A program made the position numbers and the translations under genes. Of a DNA stretch of 64,000 nt, positions 44,532 to 59,200 are shown in pieces; position 1 is the stretch's first letter, and each line of letters starts with the position of its first letter. Below the pieces are notes generated by a model. That model was not told the origin of the DNA and did not search any database. It saw only the letters and a list, made by a program, of their open reading frames with translations. The stretch comes from MWEH01 sp035409945 (lineage in GTDB: Bacteria; Bacillota; Clostridia; Christensenellales; DTU072). Location: the NCBI GenBank assembly GCA_035409945.1, contig DAONQC010000008.1, positions 1 through 64,000 on the forward strand, in the 5' to 3' direction.

Positions 44532-47260
44532 CTGGCGACCTGGCAAGTATATAATTAGATTTAATGCAAATACCGGCTATGGAACATTGGAGGAACAAGA
44601 ATTTGACTATGATGTAGGAAAGCATTTAACCTATAACGATCCTACAACAGGAATTTACAAACCAGGCTATACCTTTATGGGGTGGTCTACCACCTACCCA
44701 TATACTACTAAGCAATATAATAACGGTGCTTGGGTTAAAAATGTACTCTCAGGTGATGGTTCTATAATTTACTTTTATGCTGTATGGCAACCAAACACAT
44801 ATTCAGTAAGATACAATAAAAACACCCCAGCCGGTACATATTATGGCGTAACAGGCGAATATGAAATGGGGGCAACTACAATAACATATGATACCTATGG
44901 AGAACTAAGAAGAAATGCCTTTAGATTAACAGGCTGGATATTTACAGGTTGGAACACACTTGCTAATGGTCAAGGGACTAGCTATGTAGATGAAGAAGCA
45001 GTTAGAAACTTAGTTTTAAGTGGATACATAGAGCTATTTGCACAGTGGACAAAAAATAGCTATACAATTGATTATGTATTAAATGGCGGTACAAATAATG
45101 CAGCTAACATATCAGATTACCATGTAGATACTGTGCTTACTTTTTCTAATGCTACACGACCAGGCTATACATTTGCTGGTTGGTATACTGCAAATCAGGG
45201 CGGCACCCGTGTAACAAAGATTGAAAGGGGAACAACAGGTAACAAGACTTTATATGCTAGATGGAATGTAAATTCGTATACAGTTGTGTTTAACGAAAAT
45301 ACGGGTGACGGAACGATGAATAGCCAAGGGTTTGTATATGATGTAGCTCAAAAATTGACTGCCAATACAAGCATTACTAAATTAGGCTATACATTCACGG
45401 GTTGGAATACCGATCCTCAAGGATTTGGAACCGCATATGCAGATAATGAATCTGTTAAAAACCTAGCAACAAGTGGAAGTATAACCCTGTTTGCGATGTG
45501 GCAAGCAAATACATATACAGTTCATTTCCATCCCAATACAGGGACTGGAGCTTTAGCCGATCAGGTTTTAACATATAATGGAGTTAACCAAAGGCTTAGA
45601 AATAACACTATTTCAAATATAACAAAGACCGGTTATACATTTATGGGCTGGGCAGATACACCAGGTGCTACTGTGCGTCAATATACAAATAATCAGTTAC
45701 TTACCGAAAATCTTTGCACAGGAACCATTATGGATAAGGAAATAACCCTTTATGCTGTATGGTCTCAAAATGCGTACGATGTGGTTTTACACTCAAATTA
45801 TGATGATGGTGACGGTAACCCAGATAACGACACAACAGTTTTAGGATTTATATATGACCAACAAGGTGCTTTACCTATCAATCCTCCATTTGTACGAAAT
45901 GGTTACAATTTTGTAAATTGGAATACACAATCTAACGGAAGTGGTGCGTCATATGGAAGTGGTCAAAATGTTATGAATCTGCCAACAGGTGCAGATGGTA
46001 AATGCCATTTGTATGCTATATGGTCGGTACCAACCTATCAGATAACATATAACCTAAGTGGTGGTACAAACGATGTGGATAATCCAACAAGTTACAAAGT
46101 AACAACAGAAACAATTACATTAAAAGATGCAGTAAAAACAGGACATACATTTATTGGCTGGACTACTAACGGTGTACAAAATCCAACAATAGGTCTGCAA
46201 ATAGAGAGCGGTTCATACGGTAATAAACACTTTGTAGCAAATTGGACAGTAAATGATTATACAGTTACGTATAACGCAAATGTACCTAGTAACACTGTCG
46301 GCACTCTCGAGACACAAATGAATCCTAACACAAGCACGCACACTTATGGCGCAGGAAGTAGTCTCGTAGCAAACGGGTATACACTAAAAGGCTGGAAGTT
46401 TAATGGTTGGAAAACAACCGCAGAAGGTACCGAGATAAAATATGTAGATGGAGATACAGTTGATGATGCCTGGCTAGTAAATAGTGCAAGGACATTATAT
46501 GCCCACTGGACTATACGTACATATACCATTACATACACTCTACAAGGAGAAGCATTTGGCGGTGCAAATAGCCCTCTAAATCCAGCTACATACACAATAG
46601 ATACTGCTACTTTCCAATTAGAGCCATCCACAACTCCTGGATATAGATTTATTAGTTGGAATAATTCCTCTGATAACACTCAGGTGCAAAGTGTACAAAA
46701 AGGAACGGTAGGTAATTTAACATTCTATGACACAATAGAGTTAGCTACATATCGTGTTAAATACTATGCAAGTTATCCTGTGAACACAGTATCAGTGGGA
46801 CAAGGCGCAATGGAAGATAGCCAGTATACATATAACACCGCTGGTAACCTAAGACAACTTGGGTTTGCATTAGCTGGTTGGAAGTTTAATGGTTGGAAGG
46901 ATAGAGTAACTGGTTCAATTCATGCCGACCAAGCAGCAGTATTTAACTGGAAGTCAACACAAGGTGCTATTGTAGAACTTGATGCTCAGTGGACAAGACT
47001 TGAATATCAAATAATATATAACCTAAACACAGAACTTGGAGATGGCATGACAAATACTGTCAATCCTACTTCATATAACGTGGATACGAATACATTTAAT
47101 TTAGTAGATCCTGTATGGCAAGATGCTCCATATACTTTTGCAGGGTGGTATACCACTAACCAATTTAATGCTAACGAAAAAGTCACTAAGATAGAACTAG
47201 GTTCAACTGGAGAAAAAACTCTTTATGCTAAATGGGATCCAAAGTCATATACAATCGTAT
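40990..47260 (+). repeat. Higher-order repeat of about nine InlB units (~2.2-2.3 kb)
   Basis: By my unit numbering, unit 15 (about 40990) resembles 24 (43210) and 33 (45510); units 16/25/34, 19/28, 20/29, 21/30, 22/31 and 23/32 also pair. Shared markers include NLRNNG...GYTFMGWA...LYAVWSQNAYDVVFNANY and TPAGTYY...GWNTLANGQGTSY. The third copy decays, losing one unit. This points to duplication of blocks of nine units, not single-unit growth. Confidence 0.75.
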
Positions 47261-50200
47261 TTGACCCTGCTACTGGAACAGGCTCATTAGAAGCTCAAGA
47301 GTTTCTGTATGATGTGCCTCAGCGCATAAGGAAAAATGATCCTAATGTACAACCATACATTAGTAAAGCTGGTTATAACTTCCTTGGTTGGCGTCGTGCA
47401 ACTGCCCAACCGCAGGTTGTAGAATTTACTGATAACAAAGAAGTCAGTAGATTAGGCTTTGGCGAGACGATTACTTTATACGCAGTTTGGCAGGCAACTA
47501 CATATACTGTTGTATATGATAAAAATCAACCAGTGACACACTATGACGTTACAGGTGTAAATAGCATGTCGACACCTAGTACATATACATATGATGTTAC
47601 AAGTACTCTTAGACAAAATACCTATGCTTTAAAAGGTTGGACATTTGCGGGTTGGAACACTGATGCAAGTGGACATGGCGATAGCTATGCAGATAGAGCA
47701 GAAGTACATAACTGGTCAGCAACTGGTGAAGTCATAACCCTATACGCACAGTGGGATAAGTTAACATATAATGTTACATATAACTTAGGCATGGGCGGAG
47801 TGAAAGGAGATAATACCCCTGACACATATGATGTAGACTCTACTTGGAATTTTGGTAATCCTTCTAGAACTGGCTATACATTTACTAACTGGACGGAAAA
47901 TGGAAGCGTAGTAACTGGAATAGCAAAAGGCTCTACTGGTAACAAAACCTTTACAGCCAATTGGACAGCCAATAGCTTTGTCGTACAGTTTAATGCAAAC
48001 AATGGCCAGGGCAGTTTAGAGGAGCAGACATTCTGGTACGATCAGCCTCAGGCTCTAAGACTAAATAATGGAAACATTTTTAGAGATGGATATACCTTCA
48101 AGGGCTGGGGTAAGACCGCGGATGCTACTATCGTGTCTTATACCGATGGCCAGGAAGTTAGCAACTTAGCTACTGGTGGTTCTCCTGAAAGCAATAGCGC
48201 AACCATATTTGCACTTTGGGAACCTAAAACATATAAAATAGTATACGATATCAACCAGCCTGTCACGCATTATAATGTCACAGGGACTATGGCAGATAGT
48301 ACATATAAATATGATACTGCAGGTCAGACACTTAGAAATAACTCATATCAGTTAAAAGGCTGGACATTTGGGGGCTGGAACACTCAGGCAAGCGGAAATG
48401 GTACATCGTATGCAAATCAGCATGCAGTTGATAATACTATGCTAACTAGTCCTGAAATAACGTTATATGCAAAGTGGAGTAAAGTAACATATACAATAGA
48501 TTATGTAATGGGTGGCGGCACAATCAAGGATGGAGAAAGTGTAGTTACACCTCCAGCAACATATACAGTAGATGATGAAATAGAAATAGCTGCTCCGACA
48601 AAAACTGGATACGAGTGTCTGGGTTGGTATGTTGGCACTAATTCAACATCCACTCAAGCACCATACATGATTAATAAGGGTTCTCTTGGAAATATTACAC
48701 TAACTGCCAAGTGGGCAGCAATGAGATACTTTGTATCATTTAAAGCTAACGGGGGAACTGGGGATTTACTCGAGCAGACTTTCTATTATGACCAAGAACT
48801 ACGTTTAAGGGCTAACAATAAAATAACAAGAGAAGGCTATAACTTCACAGGCTGGGCAAGAACATCAGATGCAACGCAAAAACAATATGATGATAATCAA
48901 GAGGTTAAAAATCTTGCAACTGGCTTAGATAGAGATGAAATAGTATATCTATACGCTGTTTGGACTGCAAACACATATACAGTTGTGTTTAATTCAAATT
49001 ATGGAGAGGGTGTAGAAGCAACAGCACAACAAGTAATTACATACAATGTTGCAACTCCATTAACCAAGTTTTCAACAATGAATTTTGCAAAACTAGGTTA
49101 CTCCTTTACAGGTTGGAACACGGGTGTAACTGGAGATGGCACGGCGTATGGTGATCAAGCTACAGTTACGAGTTTAGCACCTAGTGGTGAAAAACATTTA
49201 TATGCTCAGTGGAGTAAGGATGTATATACAATAACGTATTATCTGCCAGAAGACCCAACGGCATCAAATTCACCATACAATCGCACCACATATAGTGTAG
49301 ATACACCTACATTTGGCTTCTATTTACCAACATGGCCAGGGCATACTTGCAGTGGTGGCTGGTATGATGCAAGTGATAACAGCCCAATAACTCAAATTCC
49401 AATAGGATCAACAGGAAATAAAACTCTATACACTCCTATTTGGACAACACACCAATATACAGTTGATTTTCAATTAAATGGTGGGACTGCCTCAAATGGT
49501 CTCCAATCAATGTCTTTCTATTATGGTGACGAAAAAGAGTTAACGCCCTTTAGTACTCTTGGGTACTCAAAGCATGGTTATAGATTTGTAAATTGGAACA
49601 CTACCGGTGGTGGTAGTGGTACATCATATGAGGATCAGCAGCCTGTTAAAAATCTTACAACAGATGCTGGAGGCTCGGTTTGGCTTTATGCACAATGGGA
49701 AATTGAGTCATATTCGATAACATATGAGATGAATGGTGGGGGTACCAACCATGCAGATAACAAAACTAGTTATACCGTTGAAACAGATACATTTTCTTTA
49801 TTCCCTGCAACTAGAGAAGGATATACATTTGGTGGGTGGTATTTAAATCAAGATACAACAGGAGTCCCAGTAAATGAGGTGACTAAACCCTCAACAGGCA
49901 ACAAAAGATTTTATGCTAAATGGACTCCTAATCAGTACACAATTCAATATAATGCGAACTTTGGCAGTGGTAGTTTAGCTCCACAAACAGCAATTTATGA
50001 TACACCGATAGCTTTGAGGATAAATAGTAACGATATTACAAGACTCGGATATAACTTTAAAGGCTGGGATGAAAACAAAAATGCAACAACTCCAACTTAT
50101 GATAACGATGGAGTGTCGGTTACAAACCTTGCAACGGGAGTTGATGGTGATAACCTGGTAATATTATATGCTGTTTGGGAAGGAATTACGTATAACGTCC

Positions 50201-53200
50201 AGTTTGACAATAACAATGGTAGTGGCACTATGGGATTGCAACAATTCCAATATGGCGTACCTGAAAGATTAGATGAATGTCTATTCTCAAGAGCGGGTTA
50301 CATGTTTGATAGATGGTGTGTTGATGCTAACGGAGCAGGCACTAAATATGAAAACAAAGCTTTAGTAGAGAATTTAACTACTACTCAAGGTGCAACCGTG
50401 AAACTTTTTGCACAGTGGTTACCAGGTAGTTATACTGTTGTATTGAATCCAAATAGTGGTACAACCAATACTTCAAGCGTACAAGTTAATATGGGCGCGA
50501 ACATGCCGTCATCTATTGAAAAACCATTTAGGCAACATTATGTATTCCAAGGGTATTTTTCACAACAAACGGGTCCTGCAACTCAGTACTACAATGCAAA
50601 TATGGAAAGCGCGAATGTCTGGGATCAACCTAATAACTCTACAATTTATGCCCGCTGGACACCTTACCAATACACTATCACATATTATGGTATAGACACT
50701 TGGAATCCTGCAACATATACATATGAACAAGAGGTTAAAATAACAGCGCCTTCTAAGATCGGACATACATTTAAGGGCTGGTACAGAGGTGCTAATGTTA
50801 CTCCTTTGTATAATCCTGATTATGAGATACCAGCAGGCTCTTCTGGCGACTTCTCTTTAACTGCTACATGGGAACCAAACACATATACAGTGAATTACGA
50901 TTCTAATGGTGGAGCTGTGGGGACAGCTATAGCTTCTCAAGTTTTCACATATGGTACTACCCCGAATTTGCAATCTAATACAGATGCTAACTTTACAAAA
51001 GTTGGATATACATTCCAGGGCTGGGATGAAGATCAAGATGCAACAATTCCAACATATGCAAATGGTGCGCCAATAACTACAGATTTAGCTACGGGTGCGC
51101 TTGGTGATACGGAAGTAACTATGTTTGCTATCTGGAAAGCAAATACATATACCGTTGTGTTCCATTCAAATTGCACACCTGAGGCAACAAAAAATCAAAC
51201 ATTCACATACAATGAAAATTTAAAGGCGTTAAGTAGTAACACCTTCGACAGAACGGGGTATAGCTTTGATAAATGGGATACAATTCCTGCCGGAGGGGGC
51301 ACGTCCTATACAAACAATCAAAATGTTCAAAATCTAGTTACAGGTGCTTCTGGTTCTGACACATTTAATTTATATGCCCAATGGACAATTATACCGTATA
51401 CCATAACATATGAGGAAGTTGAAGGCGCTACAAACACCAATCCTTCTGGATATAACTATGAAGATGAAACAATAACATTTGTTCTTCCGACTAAGGTTGG
51501 CTATACATGTACTGGTTGGTACGATCAACTTACTGGCGGTGAACAAGTAATAAGCATACCGCAACACTCAACAGGGAATAAAACTGTTTATGCTAGATGG
51601 CAAGCTAATACATATTATGTCAACTATAACTCAAATAAACCAAGTCTTACCCATGGCACACTTGGTGGTAGTATGTCTCCAAGTACGCATACATATAACG
51701 TAGCGACTCCTCTTACAGCAATAGGATATACATTATCTGGTTGGGAATTTGATAAATGGACTACTAACTCTGATGGGACTGGTACATCGTATGCAGATGA
51801 GTATAGTGGACTTCCTCTGACATCTGAAGCTAATGCAACGGTTCAATTGCATGCAAATTGGATTAAGCAAACATATGCCATAAATTATGAGCTGAATGGT
51901 GGTACAAATTCTGCATCCAATCCGGCTTCGTATGATGTTGATTATGCAGAAATAACACTCCAAAATGCAACAAGAACTGGATATACATTTAGTGGTTGGT
52001 ACACGCAAAATGTAGGTGGCGTCCCAGTGACGAAGATACCACAAGGTTCTGATGGTGTTAAATACTTATATGCCAGATGGACTGCAAAAGAGTACACAGT
52101 TCACTTTGATGCCAACACAGGTTCAGGAACTTTAGACGATCAAGTAATTGCATATGATGCACCGCCTACAAATCTGAGAGATAATACGACTATTACCAAA
52201 CTTGGTCATACCTTCAGTGGCTGGAATAGACAAGCTGATGGAACAGGTAATGCGTATGCAAATAAAGCTCCTATAACAAACCTAGCTACAGGTGAGCCTG
52301 GTGATGACCTAGTCACTTTGTACGCTATATGGACACCTAATACATATTGGGTCAGATTTAATGCAAATGGTGCAGGAACAAGTGGAACTATGCCAGATCA
52401 AAAGTATACCTATGGCGCCACTCCTGTAGCATTAGATAACAATATTATCACTAGGGTAGGATATACATATAGCGGACAATGGGGAACCACATCTGGAGGC
52501 GGTACTCTCTACGCAAATCAAGCTCCTGTAAGTAATTTAACTTCCGATCCAGATGCCATTTTCAATCTGTATGCACAATGGACACCTAACAATTATACCG
52601 TGACACTAGATGCAAATGGGGGGTCAGTTGGAACTGCAAGTGTGGTAGCTACCTATGATGCTGCAATGCCCACTCCTGCAACAAAGCCTACAAGAGATGA
52701 TTATACATTTACTGGCTACTACTCACAGCAAACAGGTGTTGCAACGCAGTACTATGATGCAGATATGCTAAGCACTCATATCTGGGATCAGGCAAACAAT
52801 TCAACCATTTATGCTCGCTGGACACCAGTTGTATACACACTTACCTATGATTTAACAGGCGGTGCCGTGAATTATGCAGAAAATCCAGCAAATTATACGG
52901 TAGAGTCAAACGTCATAACTTTAGGTGACCCGACAAGAGTTGGTTATATTTTCAAGGGGTGGACGTCAGATCAACAACTAACACCCCAAAAATCGTTGCA
53001 AATACCACATGGGACACCGTTAAGAAATATAACTCTTGTACCTGTATGGGAAGCAAATACGTACACAGTTCAATACAATGCAAATAAGCCTGTCGCTTCA
53101 TCAGGGGCTCTTTCAGGCTCTGTTGCAAACACCCCAGCTACATACGACGCAGACTTTGATGTCGCAACAAATGGGTATTCTATACCTGGCTGGAAGTTTA

Positions 53201-56200
53201 AGTATTGGACCCTGACTACAGGTGACGTTACGGCTGATTCAGATAAATTCTTTGAAGGAGCAACTAAGAAGAATCTAACCACAACAAATCTGGAGACGGT
53301 TGAATTAAATGCTCAATGGGAGCCTATTACATACACATTAAAGTTTGACGACAATAAGCCCGCAACATCTACTAATCCTTTGGGAGGCACTGCTTTACCA
53401 AACACTACCATTACATATGATTCTAAGTACTCAACATCCAACATCAGCAAATCTACCAGAACGCTTACAGGATGGAGAATAACAGGCTTTAAAGTATTGG
53501 GAACAACGTATGCAGGAACAGGTGTCGATATATCTAAATTAACCACTGTCGATGGTGACTTGCTAACAGTTGATATTATATGGACAGAAAATGTATATAA
53601 AATAAAGTATAATGCGGGCTACACTGTACCAGCTCCCACGACACTTTCCTATACTACTGAAAACTATAACTATGAGTCTAGCATCACTTTGAGATTAATA
53701 TCAGAATGTCCAGGATTTGCTACAAGACCTGGCTACACCTTTAGTAATTGGCGTACAACATTGCCTCCAACTGCAGGAACGACATATGCGCAGGGCGCAT
53801 CCCTCGCAAAACTTCTTGCTTCTAACAATGGAACATTCAATCTACACGCTATATGGACACCCAATAATTATACGGTAGCTATTGACAAGCAGGGTGGAAC
53901 GTTACAATATGTTAGCCCAAGCTCGGATGTTGGTACTCATATGACATTCACATATGACTTAGCTACTGTAGGTAACAATATAACAGCTACACGCAATGGT
54001 TATACTTTCAAAGGTATATACCAGAACGCAAATGAAACTGGATTCAACACTCATAATAGCAGTGGAACTGCGTTAAAGTACAATCCAGCAGACCCAACCA
54101 CAGTAACTCAATTGTATGCTTGCTGGACACCTATAGTTTATACAATCACTTACAACATGCCTAGTGGCGCAGGGAATCCTTCTGGAAACCCAGAGACATA
54201 TACAATAGAGTCTTCACAAATCACCTTAAGTGATGCAACTTACACAGCGGGATATACTTTCAAAGGCTGGAGACCAGCAGGCAGTACAGATATCCCTGTG
54301 ATAGGATATAAAATTAATCAGGGAACAACTGGGAATATAGTACTTGAACCAGTATTTGAGGCTTGTTCATATTCAGTACAATTCCTGAAGAACCAGCCAG
54401 GGGCAGGTGCTGTCACTGGTAATATGGATCCAATGACATTTACTTATGGTCAGCAACAGAATTTAACAGCTAATGATTTTGCTACTACAGGATACGCTTT
54501 TACAGGCTGGAATACTGCAAGCGATGGATCGGGTACAGGGTACTCTGATGGTCAGTTAGTTGGTAATCTCTGTTCTTCAAGTGGTGGGATAGTGGATTTA
54601 TACGCTCAATGGTCAATTATTGAGTATAACATCACCTACACGCTAAATGGTGGTCAGTTAGGAGCAGGTTCTCCTCTAAAATACACCTATGAGAGTACTA
54701 CTATGCTGGTAAGCCCGACACGGACTGGATATCAGTTCAGTAAGTGGTACCTAGATGGAGACCCAATGCAAAATGAGGTAAATACAATAACTCCTGGTCA
54801 GACAGGCGATAAGAAATTTGTAGCTGTATGGGAGGTTCTGCAATACACAGTCATACTAGTAAGAAATGGTGGAACAGCGGGCACTGGAACAGTTACAGCC
54901 ACATATGGACAATTACTGCCATCTGGAGCGATTGCTCCTACCAAGACGGGATATATATTTGGTGGATATTATGAAACATGTGATGGTACAGGCAATGTGT
55001 CAGGCACGCAATACTATGATGGAAGCATGAACCCTGTAGTAGGTAATGAGTGGCTAAAAACTACAAACAACGTGGAGATTTACGCAAAGTGGACAGCAAT
55101 TACCTATACAGTTAGGTTTGATAAAAACAAGCCATCAACTGCGGACGCTGCTACACCAGTGCAAGGCAATACGGGAGATCAAAGTTTTGTATATGATGTA
55201 GGACAACACTTGAACACCAACAACTATACATTACTAGGGTGGACCTTTACGGGTTGGACTTCCGAGTCTAATGGAAGTGGAAATAGTTATGACAATAACG
55301 AAAACGTAAATAACCTGACCTCTACAAACGGAGCTACGGTTACACTATATGCACAATGGACATTAAATAACTACGAAGTAAGATTTGAGAAAAATAAACC
55401 AGAAGCTGCATCGCATCTAGTACAAGGCAATCAAATGGATAATCAGCTTTTCAACTATGATGAAGAAAAGAATTTAACAGCTGTTGGTTATACTTTAGAA
55501 GGTTGGAGATTTAATGGCTGGAACACCAAGGTAGACGGAACCGGCACAACATATGCAAATAGTGCACTTGTAAAAAATCTAACAACTGCCGATGATGTTG
55601 AAGTTCCACTATATGCAAGATGGATACGTAATGATTATACAGTTGAATTTGTAAAGAATAAGCCAGACGGTGCGTCGGCAGTAGAAGTACAAGGCAACCT
55701 GATGACACAATCGTTTAAGTATGACATAGAACAAAATCTCAAGTCTAATCCATATACACTGAAAGGTTGGACATTTGCGGGCTGGAATACGCTTGCTAAC
55801 GGCGATGGAACAAATTACGCAAATAATGCGGCTGTAAAGAATCTGACAAATACACATAACGGTGAATCTGTGAAGCTATATGCACAATGGACAAAGAACA
55901 CTTATTCCGTGGTATTTGATACTAATCAACCTGCAGTAGCATCTAATAGCGTAACTGGAACGATGGCTAACCAGAGCTTCACATACGACGATCCTGTTAA
56001 GCCTTTGACGCTTAATGCATACGAACTAACTGGCTGGACATTTGGCGGTTGGACTAGAAATGCAGATGGAACAGGTGCTTTCTATGCAGACCTAGCAGAA
56101 GTTAGTAATTTAACACACGTACCATATGGTCAAGTCCGGTTATATGCAAAATGGACACCAAATACATATACGGTTACGATTTGGCACACAAATAATGTCA

Positions 56201-59200
56201 ATCCAAGCTATGCCGCATCAACTGCGCATCAAACCGTAGTAATGACATATGACCATCTTGTACCAGCAGCTGCAGAAACCCCGAGTATAACAGGATTTAC
56301 CCTACAAGGAGTATTCGAACTTGAGGGTGGCAGCGGGATACAGTATTACAGTGGAAGTATGGCACGTACAGCAGTTTGGAAAAATACAACGCTAGAGAAT
56401 ATATATACTTTCTGGAAAGAAAATACATACACCATTAACTATATGAAGAACAAGCCAGCCAAGGCGTCAAATTCAGTTGATGGCAGTATGGATTCAGAAA
56501 CAAATGTTAAATATACTGAACTCCGCACCTTAAAGAATATAACTGGCGGATATAGCTTAACTGGTTGGGAAATTGGCGACTTCACTCGCACATGGAACTT
56601 AAAAGCGGACGGAACTGGTACGGCATTTGAAAACACCGCTCAAGTTTCTGAGTTGACTAGTGCCCAAGGCGGTATAGTTAATCTCTATGCACAATGGACG
56701 CCTCAAGAGTCGATAATTACTTTCATTAACGGAGGTACCGCAAATCCGACAACATCTACTGCAACTGCTAAGTATGATCATGATATGCCTAAGGTTACAA
56801 TGCCTACTAATACAGGATATAAGTTTGGAGGATACTTCACTGGTCCTGATTCGACAGGCGAAAAATACTATTCAGATACATTACGTTCTCAGAAAGTTTG
56901 GAAGAAACTGAAGAACAATGATTTAGACCTCTATGCGTACTGGACAGTATATACATATAAACTCAACCCAGATAACACGGCAACAATTACTGGCTTTATA
57001 CCAGATCCTGCAATAAGTGGGGTGCTCGAAATTCCTGATACTATTGAAGGGCACACTGTAACAAGGATAGAAAGTGCTGCAATGGATGCAACTAAGACGC
57101 CAAAACTCAACACAGATGTAACTGAAATAGTTGTACCTTCAACCGTTACTAGTTTAGGAATACAATCTTTTGCAGATACTACTACAGATGTAACCTTTGA
57201 AGCGGGAAGCACACTAACAAAAATAACCTCTTACTCATTCAGTGAGTATGCAGGAAGTACATTTACAGTGCCTGCATCAGTTACAGAGATAGAGCCTAAT
57301 GCATTCAAAGACTGTACGGCTCTAGAAACCGTAGTAATACCTAATACAGTTACGACAATAGGCTTGGATGCCTTTGCGGGTTGTAACAATATAACAGAAA
57401 TCACCATACCTTTACAGAACCCATACAACGCTACGACAAACTCTTACTTACGTTACTTCTTTGGTGGTAGGTCATACTATACAGGAGCTGCAATACCTGC
57501 TAGCTTAGAGACTGTAAATGTTGCGGCCGGCACTACAACCATTCCTACTCATGCGTTTGAAAACTGGACAGGAACAGGTTTAACCATTAATTTACCTGCA
57601 AGCGTAAGTAGTATTGCAAGTGATGCATTTAACGGCACTACTGCAAGTGTAGTCATTGAAAACGGCTCTGCACTAACAACGATACCAACTGGTGCATTCA
57701 AGGGATATAAAGGCGCATCTATTACTATGCCAAACAGCATTACCAGTATAGAAACTGAAGCTTTCAGTGGCTGTACTAACTTAGGTGCGACTATCATTCC
57801 AACGAGTGTAACAAACATTGGGGCTAACGCATTCAAGGATGTAAGTGGACAAGTAACATTTGCTACTCCAGCAACAATTACAACAATTGGACCAAATGCA
57901 TTTAATGGATATAAGGGTGGAACTGTGTTAATACCAGACAGCGTGACTACAATAAGCAATAACGCATTCTTAGGCGCTACTGGAATAACCACATTAAACA
58001 CAAATCAAGTAGAAACTATTGGAGTAGATGCATTCAACGGATGCTTAGAGCTAGCTAGTGTACATGTTGGTCCAAAACTAAATTCAATTGCAACAGGCGC
58101 ATTTGATAACTGTCCAAAACTTACTCAATTTACAGTTGATGGTGACAATCCTAACTACAAAGCAGTAGATGGAATACTATATTCAAAAGATGGAACTAAA
58201 CTAATCAGATGCCCAGAGCTAAAGACCTTTGAAGTGTTACCATTTGAGGTTCCAGCAGGCGTTACTTCAATAGAGCCAGGAGCATTCCTAGGTTGTAATA
58301 ACTTAACATCCATAACTTTACCTGCAGGCCTTACAAACATTGGAGATGAAGCCTTCAAGGGTGTGCCAGTTGGCCCAACTGTAGCTTTACCAAGCACGCT
58401 AACGACCATTGGCATAGAAGCTTTCGAAAATTGTGATGAACTAGTAACAATAGATGTACCTGCATCGGTTACAAGCATTGGACTCGGTGCCTTTGCAGAC
58501 TGTAACAAATTAACTGCGATAAATGTTCACGCAGATAATCTAAACTACTCATCATCGCCCGCTGGCGTATTATACAACGAGAGTCAAGACACGTTATTAC
58601 AATATCCAGCCGGTAAGGAAGTTCTAATACCTAGTGCATACACGGTTTTATCTAATTGTAAAGTCATAGAATCTAAAGCATTCAAGGGTGCAACTAAATT
58701 AGAGAAAGTTGTATTACCAAACGGTTTAGAAACCATTGAAGCAAATGCTTTTGAGGGCTGTACTGCTCTAAAGGAAATCAACATACCAAATACCGTAACA
58801 AGTATTGGTGCTCTAGCTTTTGCAAACTGCACAAGCTTACCAAATATAACGATAGCTAATTCGGTGCAAGACATTGGGGCACAAGCATTCATGAATTGTA
58901 CATCGCTAGAAACTGTTACAATACCAGCAGCACTACTCTCTCTAGGTAATGGCTTGTTTGCAGGCTGTACATCATTAACAGACATCATAGTCGATAACGG
59001 AAATACTGGTTATGCAGACGAGAACGGAGTCTTGTTCAATAATGATGGAAGTATATTAATTAAATATCCAGAAGATAAGGCTGATCTTACATATACAATT
59101 CCAAATACGGTATCTACTATTGAAGCTGGGGCGTTCCAAGATGCTAAGAATTTGACGCAAGTTACCATTCCTTCGAGTGTACAGGTAATAAATGCAAACG

